This document shows, piece after piece, positions 26,461-34,461 of a stretch of DNA of 64,000 bases; positions within the stretch are counted from its first letter, which is position 1, and each line of letters opens with the position of its first letter. The position numbers were made by a program, and so were the translations under genes. Below the pieces are notes generated by a model. That model made no database searches and was not told the origin of the DNA. It saw only the letters and a list, made by a program, of their open reading frames with translations. This DNA is from CAG-411 sp963643465 (GTDB taxonomy: Bacteria > Bacillota > Clostridia > Lachnospirales > Lachnospiraceae): positions 124,001 to 188,000 of the forward strand of contig CAVIJT010000003.1 in NCBI GenBank assembly GCA_963643465.1, read 5' to 3'.

Positions 26461-28794
26461 ATGGGACGTGGAGACGATGGAATGAGATGCATCGAAGTAA
26501 GAACGCTCTTAAAGAAGGGTGCCTACGCAGACGCATTGGATGTAGTGGAGACCATCAATATAGATAAGGTCAAATCAATCGTCAATTTGAAAGCAATTGC
26601 AAGTGCTTATGAGCGTGCAGGTGAGTATGCAAAGGCAAAGGCAGTGTTGCTACAAAGTTACGATTTAAAACGCACTAAAATGACAGTGTACCGTTTGGCG
26701 TATTTATCCATCAAGACAGAAGAATTTGACGATGCGGAGGCATTTTATCAGGAATTTACGGAGATGGCACCAGACAGTCCGGATCGTTATATTTTAAGAT
26801 ATGGTATTGATCGTGCAAAGAATGTAGATTACGTATTGCGAATTGCTACCCTTCAAAAATTAAAACAGATAGAATACACAGAAGAGTGGGGGTATGAGCT
26901 TGCTAAGATTTATCACAAGGCAGGACTTCATGAGGAGTGTATTCGTGAGTGTCAGGACTTAATTATTTGGTTTGGCAATGGCGTGATTGTGGATAAAGCG
27001 AAACTTCTGTGCAAATATCATCAAGAGGGCAGGGAATCTTTGGATGCCTATGGGGTATTTGAGCCGGATGCTACACCAGAGCAGGTTCGTGAGAGACGAG
27101 AGAAATTTCAAGTGGATACTGCAGACTTTGGAAGACAGACAGAGCAGGTGGAGAATCAAGTCAGGGAAGAGGAATTGCGTAGACAAATTGATTTGGATAT
27201 GGAAAAGACAGTGGATCTTCGCCAAATCATGGGAGCGCAAGGAGACCAGTTTGATTTATTAAAGCAGGAAGTACATCGAGTATGGGGCAATCCAAGTGAA
27301 GAACATATGGCTTTGCAGCAACAGAGGGAAAAAGCGCAACAGCAAGTATTAGAAGAACCTGTTATGCAGCCGGAACCAAGACCGATGTATAGAGAAGAGA
27401 CTGAGGCAATGCTTGCTGAGAGTCTTGCAAAAGTTATGGATAAGGCAAACAAAGGGGAATTGTTCACTACTCCTGAGATGCAGGAGATCGTGGCAGAACC
27501 ACAATATGAAGAGGAATCAGATGTCATTGCAGAAGATATGGACCAGCGGCAGGAAACAGAAAATCCAGAGATGATGCAGGAAACGTTTGGTGAGACGTGG
27601 GAAGAAGATCAACTGCAAGAAGGTTATTCTGAGATGTTAGAAGAAGAGCAGCCTCAAGAAGAAAGTTATTCTGAAATGCCAGAAGAAGAGCAGTCCCAAG
27701 GAGAAGGTTTGCCTGAAATATCAGCGGAACAACTTCAAGAAGAGGATTTCCATGAAATGTTAGAAGAGGAACAGCAACCACAGGAAGAGGTTCCAGTGGA
27801 AGAACAGGAAGTTTCCACAGATTTCCAACAGAGTGCATTAGAGAAGGAACATCTTGAAGAGCCGCAAAATGAACATACGCAGGAATCGGAAGAGCAATCT
27901 TTGGAGGATAAGTCAAAAGAGAATTTGAAAAAGTCTGGTAAACATGCAAGAAGAAATGCAAGGCGTGCCGCAAAACGGCAAAAAGCAGCAGCCAAAAAGG
28001 CAGAGCAAGCAAATAGAGAATCAGAAGTATTGGTGACAGAGCGAATAGACACTATATCAGAAGAAGTACCAGAAACTAATGTGGAACAGGTATCTTCTGA
28101 ATATGCAGTATTAGAGGAAAATAAAGAGGCAGCGTCAGAGGAACAGGTAGTGGTTTCTTCTGTTTCGGAAACTTTTATAGATACTCAAACGTCAGAGCAA
28201 CAGGAAACTCCTGAAGAAATGCTTATGGCAGCCGTAGATGAAGTTATGGCTGAGATTGAGGAGGAAAAGGAAAAAGCCGCCGCAATGGAAGAGGTCAAAG
28301 AACCAGAAGAACCTAATTTCTTTGATGAGTATGGTATGCTTCTTTGGGAATATTTTGAAAAATATCAACAAGATACCAGATTATGTGAAGATATTTACGA
28401 TGCTTTAGAGAAGGCAATGAAAGGAAAACGTCCTCTCAATTTTATCATTACTTGCAAGAGTAAGGAACGGTATGTAGAACTTGGACGGGATATTGCAAAA
28501 GCGTTAAAGGCATTAGGTTTAAAGGAAAAGCAGCAGGTTGGAAGAATTGATGCAGAGAAATTAAACCGAATGCACCTGGAGCAGAATTATGAAAAAATTC
28601 AAGGTGGATGTATTTTGGTGGAAGATGCAAGAAAAATGACTGCGGATACTGCTCAGTCCATTATGAACATGATTAATGAGTTAGAAGATCAAGTTGTGGT
28701 GATTTTGTGTGATGCCAGACCTTATATGAAAGATTTAATGGATGAATATCCAATGATGAAGCGATATTTCCCATTTGATATCGCTATGAAATAG
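26461..28794 (+). CDS. TPR protein with acidic repeats and a degenerate AAA (SpoVK/CbbX-like) C-terminal domain
   Basis: A 777-residue protein in three parts. Residues 1-200 are TPR-like helices (IASAYERAGEYAKAKAVLLQ). Residues 220-600 are very Glu/Gln-rich, including imperfect repeats of the SEMPEEEQSQ type and a basic patch KHARRNARRAAKRQKAAAKK. The last 150 residues line up with the AAA domain of SpoVK/CbbX-type proteins. However, the Walker A position reads IITCKSKERY instead of GxxGxGKT, and Walker B reads CILVEDARKM. It therefore should not hydrolyse ATP by the usual mechanism. AGGAGG precedes ATG 26461; a strong terminator follows. Scaffold role is inferred. Confidence 0.65.
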   Translation: MGRGDDGMRCIEVRTLLKKGAYADALDVVETINIDKVKSIVNLKAIASAYERAGEYAKAKAVLLQSYDLKRTKMTVYRLAYLSIKTEEFDDAEAFYQEFTEMAPDSPDRYILRYGIDRAKNVDYVLRIATLQKLKQIEYTEEWGYELAKIYHKAGLHEECIRECQDLIIWFGNGVIVDKAKLLCKYHQEGRESLDAYGVFEPDATPEQVRERREKFQVDTADFGRQTEQVENQVREEELRRQIDLDMEKTVDLRQIMGAQGDQFDLLKQEVHRVWGNPSEEHMALQQQREKAQQQVLEEPVMQPEPRPMYREETEAMLAESLAKVMDKANKGELFTTPEMQEIVAEPQYEEESDVIAEDMDQRQETENPEMMQETFGETWEEDQLQEGYSEMLEEEQPQEESYSEMPEEEQSQGEGLPEISAEQLQEEDFHEMLEEEQQPQEEVPVEEQEVSTDFQQSALEKEHLEEPQNEHTQESEEQSLEDKSKENLKKSGKHARRNARRAAKRQKAAAKKAEQANRESEVLVTERIDTISEEVPETNVEQVSSEYAVLEENKEAASEEQVVVSSVSETFIDTQTSEQQETPEEMLMAAVDEVMAEIEEEKEKAAAMEEVKEPEEPNFFDEYGMLLWEYFEKYQQDTRLCEDIYDALEKAMKGKRPLNFIITCKSKERYVELGRDIAKALKALGLKEKQQVGRIDAEKLNRMHLEQNYEKIQGGCILVEDARKMTADTAQSIMNMINELEDQVVVILCDARPYMKDLMDEYPMMKRYFPFDIAMK

Positions 28795-28800
28795 TAAGTA

Positions 28801-28848
28801 AAAAGATGGTATGTTAGCTGTTAGATTGCTTAACATACCATCTTTTTT
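28801..28848. terminator. Bidirectional terminator
   Basis: Perfect 16-bp stem AAAAGATGGTATGTTA / TAACATACCATCTTTT at 28801-28816 and 28831-28846, A-rich before and T-rich after, between convergent genes. Confidence 0.9.
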
Positions 28849-29050
28849 AACTTTTTTTTACGATATTAAGAATTGATTTTTTCTTTGGAGGCGGTGGTGG
28901 AGGTGGAGGCGGTTCGGTATCTTTTATTATGTAATATGTAATACATTCGTCATCTTCCTCGTTTTCCGATATGATAATAAATTTTTCAGAAAGGCAGTTT
29001 ATAACGTCTGGATCTGCACTTTTAACTTCTCCTATTTTTTTGTATCTCAT
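28847..29050 (-). CDS. Small polyproline protein, unknown function
   Basis: A 67-residue protein with an acidic middle (SENEEDDECITYYIIKDTE), then nine consecutive prolines and a basic tail (KKKSILNIVKKS). I start at ATG 29050 because GAGAAGGTG stands 5 bases upstream; the frame is open to 29086 without a site. The stretch of prolines would stall ribosomes lacking EF-P. Nothing else is recognisable, and it has no partner gene on its strand. Confidence 0.55.
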   Translation of the reverse strand: MRYKKIGEVKSADPDVINCLSEKFIIISENEEDDECITYYIIKDTEPPPPPPPPPKKKSILNIVKKS

Positions 29051-29189
29051 GTCACACCTTCTCCCTAAGTCCCCATTTGCCCACATTTTTATGATTAGAC
29101 AGTTTATTTATATTATACAATAGAATGTTTCAAATGATAAGTGGCATTTTGCAAGAAACATTTTTAGAGGGGATTCATGGAACTGAACC

Positions 29190-29286
29190 TTGACTTTTTT
29201 CGGAATCTCTCTTACCATATAAAATAGTGTAAACTTAGAATATATGCAAACTGAACAGCAAATATACGTTACTTTATATAGTAACG
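29190..29286 (+). promoter_or_regulatory. Leader of the pyrophosphatase gene
   Basis: TTGACT (29190-29195) and TACCAT (29213-29218) with 17 bp between form a candidate promoter. Downstream is the inverted repeat CGTTAC-TTTATATA-GTAACG at 29267-29286, just before the ribosome site, which could be an operator or mRNA hairpin. Confidence 0.5.
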
Positions 29287-29307
29287 AACATATAGGAGGA
29301 AAAAACA

Positions 29308-30966
29308 GTGAGCGAAACAGTAATCACGAAAAAAGAGCAGGACGTTTTTGTTGTAGGACATATGAATCCAGATACAGACTCTATTTGTTCTGCGATTGCT
29401 TATGCAAATTTAAAGTCTAAGATAACTGGAGAAAAATATACTCCAAAGAGAGCAGGAACATTAAGTCCTGAGACCGAATTTGTTTTAAAACATTTCGGAG
29501 TAAAAACACCGGGATATCTTTCTGATGTGCGTGAGCAGGTAAAGGACATGGCAATCCGCGTAGTGCCAACACTTCATAAAGAGATGTCCTTAAAGGCAGC
29601 ATGGGAAATCATGGATAATGAAACATTATCAACTCTTCCTATTTTAAATGAGGAGAAGTGTTTAGAGGGATTGATTTCTGTTGCTGATATTGCAAAATCG
29701 TACATGAATGTGTATGATAGCGAGATTATTTCCAAAGCAAAGACTCCTTACAAAAACATTTTGGAAGTGTTAGAGGGAGAGATGGTTGTAGGAAATCCAG
29801 ACGATTGTGTAGAGACTGGTAAAGTATTGATTGGTGCAGCTAATCCGGAAATGATGGAAACATATGTAAACGAAGGCGATATTGTTATTGTTGGTGACCG
29901 TTATGAGAGTCAGTTATGCGCCATTGAAATGCACGCAAAACTTATAGTTGTATGTACTGGTGCTGCAGTTGCTAAGACCATTACTCGTATGGCAGAGCAT
30001 AGAGGATGTGCTATCATTCAGACTAAGTATGACACATTTGTAGCATCCCGTTTGATTAATCAGAGTATGCCAATTGATTTCTTTATGCGTAAGGAAGGAT
30101 TTGTTACATTTACCACAGAGGACTTTTTAGATGATATTAAAGTGGTTATGGCAGAGAAGCGTCATAGAGATTTCCCAATTTTAGATAAAGAGGGACATTA
30201 CATTGGTATGATTTCTCGTAGAAATCTGTTAAATGTAAAGAAGAAAGATATTATTTTAGTAGACCACAATGAGGTAGATCAGGCAGTAGATGGTTTACAG
30301 AGTGCTAATATTTTAGAGATTATTGACCATCATAAGATTGGAAGTCTTGAGACAATGGGACCTGTATACTTCCGTAATCAGCCAGTTGGTTGTACAGCAA
30401 CGATTGTTCGTCAGATGTATCGTGAAAACGGAATTGAAGTGGATCCAGCTATGGCAGGACTTATGTGTTCTGCAATTCTTTCTGATACATTGGTGTATCG
30501 CTCACCAACTTGTACAAAGTTGGATGAGGAGACTGCAGAAGAATTAGCAAAAATTGCAGGATTTGAAGTACAGGCTTATGCAAAAGAAATGTTTGCTGCA
30601 GGAAGTGACCTTTCTGGAAAAGCTCCAGAGGAAATTTTCTATCAGGATTTCAAGAAGTTTACCGCAGGAAACACTACATTTGGTGTAGGTCAGATTACTT
30701 CTATGGATGGAGATGAATTGCTGAAATTAAAAGAGCGTATGACTCCATACATTGAAAATACGTTTGCGGAGCATGGCGCAGATATGTTGTTCTTTATGCT
30801 TACAGACATTTTAGAAGAGTCTACGGATTTGATGATTTTCGGTGAGGGAGCAGAGGAAGCTGCAAAAGCGGCATTCCGTTCTGAAGAAGAGGATAGAATG
30901 TACCTAAAAGGTGTGGTTTCCAGAAAGAAACAGATTATTCCTCCATTGATGAATGTATTGGACTAA
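29308..30966 (+). CDS. ppaC: Manganese-dependent family II inorganic pyrophosphatase with CBS and DRTGG domains
   Basis: A 552-residue cytosolic enzyme splitting pyrophosphate. The DHH domain appears at the N-terminus (VVGHMNPDTDSICSAIAYANL) and in IDHHKIG later. The DHHA2 part is at the C-terminus. Between them lies a regulatory insert of about 240 residues: CBS halves (TLSTLPILNEEKCLEGLISV and RDFPILDKEGHYIGMISRRNLL) around a DRTGG domain. This CBS-PPase form is typical of Clostridia and is regulated by adenine nucleotides. Translation begins at GTG 29308 after AGGAGGA. A strong terminator ends it at 30991. Confidence 0.95.
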   Translation: MSETVITKKEQDVFVVGHMNPDTDSICSAIAYANLKSKITGEKYTPKRAGTLSPETEFVLKHFGVKTPGYLSDVREQVKDMAIRVVPTLHKEMSLKAAWEIMDNETLSTLPILNEEKCLEGLISVADIAKSYMNVYDSEIISKAKTPYKNILEVLEGEMVVGNPDDCVETGKVLIGAANPEMMETYVNEGDIVIVGDRYESQLCAIEMHAKLIVVCTGAAVAKTITRMAEHRGCAIIQTKYDTFVASRLINQSMPIDFFMRKEGFVTFTTEDFLDDIKVVMAEKRHRDFPILDKEGHYIGMISRRNLLNVKKKDIILVDHNEVDQAVDGLQSANILEIIDHHKIGSLETMGPVYFRNQPVGCTATIVRQMYRENGIEVDPAMAGLMCSAILSDTLVYRSPTCTKLDEETAEELAKIAGFEVQAYAKEMFAAGSDLSGKAPEEIFYQDFKKFTAGNTTFGVGQITSMDGDELLKLKERMTPYIENTFAEHGADMLFFMLTDILEESTDLMIFGEGAEEAAKAAFRSEEEDRMYLKGVVSRKKQIIPPLMNVLD

Positions 30967-30990
30967 ATAAATAATAGATACTAGAGAGAA

Positions 30991-31037
30991 GCTTTACGCA
31001 GGCACAACTTAGTGCTTGTGTGAGGCTTTTTTTTTTT
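30991..31037 (+). terminator. Terminator of ppaC
   Basis: GCTTTACGCAGGCAC (30991-31005) pairs with GTGCTTGTGTGAGGC (31012-31026), with G-U pairs, followed by eleven T. Confidence 0.9.
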
Positions 31038-31163
31038 GGCTAAGGCGTTGTTGAACTAAGTCAGGGTTTCCACCCACCAAGTTTCATAGTATAATAAAGA
31101 AAGGATGAAAGAAGAGCAAATTGAAAAATTGGTAAAGCAATGAGTGCGTAGGGAAGTGGTTTG

Positions 31164-31436
31164 GTGAACAAAAAAGCATATACATATATATTAGAATGTA
31201 ACGATGGCAGCCTTTATACTGGTTGGACCAACGATTTGGAAAAACGGGTGGTATGCCACAATACAGGAAAAGGAAGCAAGTACACTGCATCCAGACTGCC
31301 AGTAAAAGTTGTTTACTATGAGATTTTTCAGACAAAGCAGGAGGCTATGCGCAGAGAATATGCCATAAAACAGCTATCCAGAAAAGAAAAAATGAATTTA
31401 ATTGCACATGAAGGAGTAGAAAAACAAAAAAAGTAA
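31164..31436 (+). CDS. GIY-YIG nuclease superfamily protein (UPF0213 type)
   Basis: A 90-residue single-domain GIY-YIG protein. The motif appears as YTYILECNDGSLYTGWTNDLEKR, with the conserved Arg in the following helix and NTGKGSKYTASRLPVKVVY. The length and the ending are those of the small UPF0213/YhbQ family; the catalytic role in the cell is uncertain. GTG 31164 is chosen with GGGAAG 7 bases upstream; TTG 31161 is an alternative. The tRNA-Glu gene follows 69 bases later. Confidence 0.9.
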   Translation: MNKKAYTYILECNDGSLYTGWTNDLEKRVVCHNTGKGSKYTASRLPVKVVYYEIFQTKQEAMRREYAIKQLSRKEKMNLIAHEGVEKQKK

Positions 31437-31455
31437 ATAAAGTTGAAAAAAGTGC

Positions 31456-31484
31456 TTGCATTTTGTCAAAGAGTATGATAATAT
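31456..31484 (+). promoter_or_regulatory. Promoter of tRNA-Glu
   Basis: TTGCAT at 31456-31461 and TAATAT at 31479-31484, 17 bp apart (GATAAT at 31477 is an alternative), 22 bases before the tRNA. Confidence 0.55.
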
Positions 31485-31505
31485 AAATCTTGTCAGTTTT
31501 GATAT

Positions 31506-31577
31506 GGCTCGTTGGTCAAGCGGCTAAGACGTCGCCCTCTCACGGCGAAAACAGCGGTTCGATTCCGCTACGAGCTG
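31506..31577 (+). tRNA. tRNA-Glu (anticodon CTC)
   Basis: A complete 72-base cloverleaf. The acceptor stem is GGCTCGT (31506-31512) with ACGAGCT (31570-31576), discriminator G at 31577. The anticodon arm is TCGCC-CTCTCAC-GGCGA, reading GAG codons. The T arm is AGCGG-TTCGATT-CCGCT. CCA is not encoded and must be added. A strong hairpin terminator follows at once. Confidence 0.95.
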
Positions 31578-31583
31578 TTTACG

Positions 31584-31617
31584 AAAGGTTATCGCATATA
31601 TGCGATAACCTTTTTTT
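31584..31617 (+). terminator. Terminator of tRNA-Glu
   Basis: Perfect palindrome AAAGGTTATCGCATA / TATGCGATAACCTTT at 31584-31613 with seven T in all. A second hairpin, CTGTAG-AAAAGTTCGTT-CTACAG within 31619-31647, lies directly behind. Confidence 0.9.
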
Positions 31618-31805
31618 AATCTGTAGAAAAGTTCGTTCTACAGATTAAAAAATGCTCCGGGGGATGCGCACACACATATTTTACTTAACGAGGTACGAGT
31701 TTTCATAAAATAGCATACAAAGTAGATGCGTAAGGAGAATTGTTGCAAAAACATGTATCTGCACGCAAAACGGAGCAAGTCTTACATGAAATGAGGGGGA
31801 AAATT

Positions 31806-32762
31806 ATGAAACAGAAAAATATGCAATTAGTGAGTTTTGGTTTGCTTTTAGTGTTGTTATTTTTAGGGGTGAAGGGAGCAGAGACAGCAAAGGCGGAGGA
31901 AACCGTTTCTTTCACTTTACATAAAACTACATTGTTAATGAAACCGGGAAATACAAGGACATTAACAGTAAAAAAGTCTGTTTTGGTAACTGGAAGTGCT
32001 ATTGAAGAAGAGAGTAGTTTAAGTGAAGATACAACCACAGGTACAGCCGTTATATGGAGCAGTAGCAATCCCAAAGTGGCAACAGTGAACCAAAAGGGGA
32101 AAGTAATGGCAAAAAAGGCTGGAAAAGCGATCATTACAGTTCAATGTGGAGATGCAAAGGCAACTTGTAAGGTCACAGTGGCAAAGAATCAGTGGGATTA
32201 TTTATTGGAACGGTATAAGAGCAATTCTAAAGTGAAGCAATTGATTTTTGTAAAATATAAAGGAAATAGTAAGGCTAGGGTATTATTGTATCAAAAGAAA
32301 GCAGGAACATGGAAAAAGACCCTTTCTTGTGTAGGAAACGTAGGGAAAAATGGAATTGGTAAGAAACAGGAAGGGGATAAAAAAACACCTACTGGTACAT
32401 TTAATTTGCCTATGGCATTTGGAATCCAGAGAAATCCGGGGACAAAGCTGCCTTACACCAAAGTAAAATCCTATCATTATTGGTGTTCGGACCCTTCCTA
32501 TTACAATCAGTTGATTGATATTCGAACGCATGCACATTCTTGTAGTGGAGAACATCTGATTAATTATAGAGGGTATTATGATTATGGGGTGTTTATAGAT
32601 TATAACAAGGAAGGGATATATCCTAAGGGAAGTGCCATTTTTCTTCATTGTCAAAAGCGAGGAGAATCTACCAGTGGTTGCATTTCTGTCAGCAAAGGAA
32701 ACATGAAAAAAATTCTTCGTTCCCTGTGCAAAGGGGCAAAGATATGTATTTATAAAGAGTAG
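31806..32762 (+). CDS. Exported L,D-transpeptidase (YkuD) with BIG2 domain
   Basis: A 318-residue exported protein. It has a signal peptide cleaved about VKGAETAKA, a BIG2-type domain (about 40-135, VIWSSSNPKVATVNQKGKV) and a YkuD catalytic domain (about 145-318). The catalytic motif is IFLHCQKRGESTSGCISVS, with the active cysteine in SGCIS. It would form 3-3 cross-links in peptidoglycan or attach proteins. I start at ATG 31806, with GAGGGGG upstream; a TTG at 31740 has no site. The same BIG2 module is found in the amidase at 6202 and the repeat protein at 8654. Confidence 0.88.
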   Translation: MKQKNMQLVSFGLLLVLLFLGVKGAETAKAEETVSFTLHKTTLLMKPGNTRTLTVKKSVLVTGSAIEEESSLSEDTTTGTAVIWSSSNPKVATVNQKGKVMAKKAGKAIITVQCGDAKATCKVTVAKNQWDYLLERYKSNSKVKQLIFVKYKGNSKARVLLYQKKAGTWKKTLSCVGNVGKNGIGKKQEGDKKTPTGTFNLPMAFGIQRNPGTKLPYTKVKSYHYWCSDPSYYNQLIDIRTHAHSCSGEHLINYRGYYDYGVFIDYNKEGIYPKGSAIFLHCQKRGESTSGCISVSKGNMKKILRSLCKGAKICIYKE

Positions 32763-32935
32763 TCTTGGAAAGGGCTTTTTTTGCAATACGGGTGTCAATT
32801 TTTACAAATAAGAAAAATAAGGAAAATGTGTGGTATGCTTTAATTGTCCATAAAGCAAACCAAAAGATAAAAAACAATTTGTTACAGAAAGAGGCAAATG
32901 ACTGTAACACCCATAAAGCAGAAAAGAGGTAATGT

Positions 32936-33208
32936 ATGAATAAGAACGAAAAGATTAAGGTGGTACCGGGGCATCCGGAATTAACAAAAAAATTGAAACT
33001 ATATAACGCACTTACAGGAGTTGGAGCAGCAATTCTTATAGGATGTATGTTCTATTTTATGAAAATGCCAGCTACAGCAAACATGGATGTACCATTTTTA
33101 CTTGGTATGGCAGGTGCTGCTGTTACATTTGTGGCTTTGTTTTTGTATAAGGGAGCTTACAAAAAAGCAGAAAAAATCATGAATGAACAAGGAAGTAAGG
33201 TTGCATAA
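32936..33208 (+). CDS. Small two-helix membrane protein, unknown
   Basis: A 90-residue protein with two membrane segments, about 27-46 (LTGVGAAILIGCMFYFM) and 53-70 (VPFLLGMAGAAVTFVALFLY), and charged ends. No family is recognised. It has an AAGAGG site before its ATG and a terminator hairpin behind it, so it is a real but uncharacterised gene. Confidence 0.6.
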   Translation: MNKNEKIKVVPGHPELTKKLKLYNALTGVGAAILIGCMFYFMKMPATANMDVPFLLGMAGAAVTFVALFLYKGAYKKAEKIMNEQGSKVA

Positions 33209-33240
33209 CAAAAAGAAAATGCTGAATAAACATAATAGAA

Positions 33241-33290
33241 GAAACCAGCCCATTCGCAAAATGCGATGAATATGGGCTGGTTCTTTTATA
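33241..33290. terminator. Terminator between convergent genes
   Basis: AACCAGCCCAT (33243-33253) with ATGGGCTGGTT (33272-33282), an inner TTCGCA..TGCGATGAA hairpin and T-rich tail. Confidence 0.85.
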
Positions 33291-33621
33291 GTTTAAATTG
33301 AATTTTAATAGGTTGTTTTAATGGTTTTCCACCTTTTGATTTTACATTTGTGGTTACATGCAAAATATAGGATTCATTCTTTGTGTAAGAATCTAGTGGC
33401 GCAATCTCAATGAGATTTAAAGTAGGATCATATGAAATGTCCGTAGCCATAGGTACCATATTGGAATTCGTTACATATAAATTAATATTATTGACAGAAG
33501 AAGGATCTAATGCTGTGTTAAAGCGAATCTGCCATACGAATTTCCCTGTTTTAAATTTTAAATTCTGATGTACTTTCTCTTGAAATCCGTCTGTTACGGA
33601 CTCAATATTTAAATATTCCAT
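33286..33621 (-). CDS. Single Ig-like (Big_5/SbsA-type) domain protein
   Basis: A 111-residue protein made of one domain: FVWQIRFNTALDPSSVNNINLYV, then LIEIAPLDSYTKNESYILHVT and a closing KIQFKL strand. This is the pattern of the SbsA/Big_5 Ig-like domain. There is no signal peptide, so it is either intracellular or non-classically exported. ATG 33621 has AGAGGGGG 8 bases upstream. The role is unknown. Confidence 0.6.
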   Translation of the reverse strand: MEYLNIESVTDGFQEKVHQNLKFKTGKFVWQIRFNTALDPSSVNNINLYVTNSNMVPMATDISYDPTLNLIEIAPLDSYTKNESYILHVTTNVKSKGGKPLKQPIKIQFKL

Positions 33622-33863
33622 ATACAACGCCCCCTCTGTCTTATATGAAACAACTGTTTTCTTATGAAATAAATACCCTAATTTAATTATAGTAATTTTT
33701 GGGAGGAATTCAACCGACTTGGGAAAAATTAATACTTTTGTAACGAAAGTTTCAAACTTGAGGGAAAGGCAGTAGTCACAAAATAGGAGAGGATATGATA
33801 TAATACTAGAAGAGGAGTCCGAGACAGTTATTTGAGTTTAGCAAAGCAGGAAGGTGGAATAAG

Positions 33864-34445
33864 ATGAGTAAAGAATGTTGGAAACCGGGGAATATGCTAT
33901 ACCCTATACCGGCAGTGATGGTAAGTTGTGCGCAGGAGGGAAAGGCAGATAATATTATTACAGTTGCATGGACGGGAACGGTTTGTACCAATCCGCCTAT
34001 GGCGTATATTTCTGTAAGACCGGAACGTCATTCTTATGACATGATAAAAGAGACTGGAGAATTTGTCATTAATTTAACTACAAAGGATTTAGTAAAAGCT
34101 ACGGATTATTGTGGGGTTCGCTCTGGAAGAGATGTGGATAAATTTGCAGAAATGAACTTGCATAAGGAACCGGCAGTACATGTAAAGGTACCTTTGATTA
34201 AAGAGTGTCCGGTGAATATTGAATGCAAGGTAAGAGAGATAAAAGAGCTGGGGTCTCATCATATGTTTTTAGCGGATGTGGTAGGCGTGGACATTGACCC
34301 TGCTTATTTAGATGAAAGTGGAAAATTTTGTTTAAATGATTCGGGACTACTCATTTATTCACATGGAGAGTATTATGGATTTGGGGAAATGTTAGGAAGT
34401 TTTGGTTATTCGGTGCAAAAGAAGAACCAAAAGAAAAAGAGATAG
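33864..34445 (+). CDS. Flavin reductase family protein (FMN-binding split barrel)
   Basis: A 193-residue protein of the flavoredoxin/flavin reductase-like type. It shows the typical start YPIPAVMVSCAQEGKADNIITVAWTG, then NPPMAYISVRPERHSYDMI and EFVINLTT, with a C-terminal FGYSV segment. It would bind FMN and reduce flavin or an unknown acceptor in the cytosol. GGAAGG lies 8 bases before the ATG, and TATAAT at 33799-33804 is a possible -10. The OLD nuclease gene begins 16 bases downstream and is probably co-transcribed. Confidence 0.88.
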   Translation: MSKECWKPGNMLYPIPAVMVSCAQEGKADNIITVAWTGTVCTNPPMAYISVRPERHSYDMIKETGEFVINLTTKDLVKATDYCGVRSGRDVDKFAEMNLHKEPAVHVKVPLIKECPVNIECKVREIKELGSHHMFLADVVGVDIDPAYLDESGKFCLNDSGLLIYSHGEYYGFGEMLGSFGYSVQKKNQKKKR

Positions 34446-34461
34446 AGATAGGGGAGATTCT

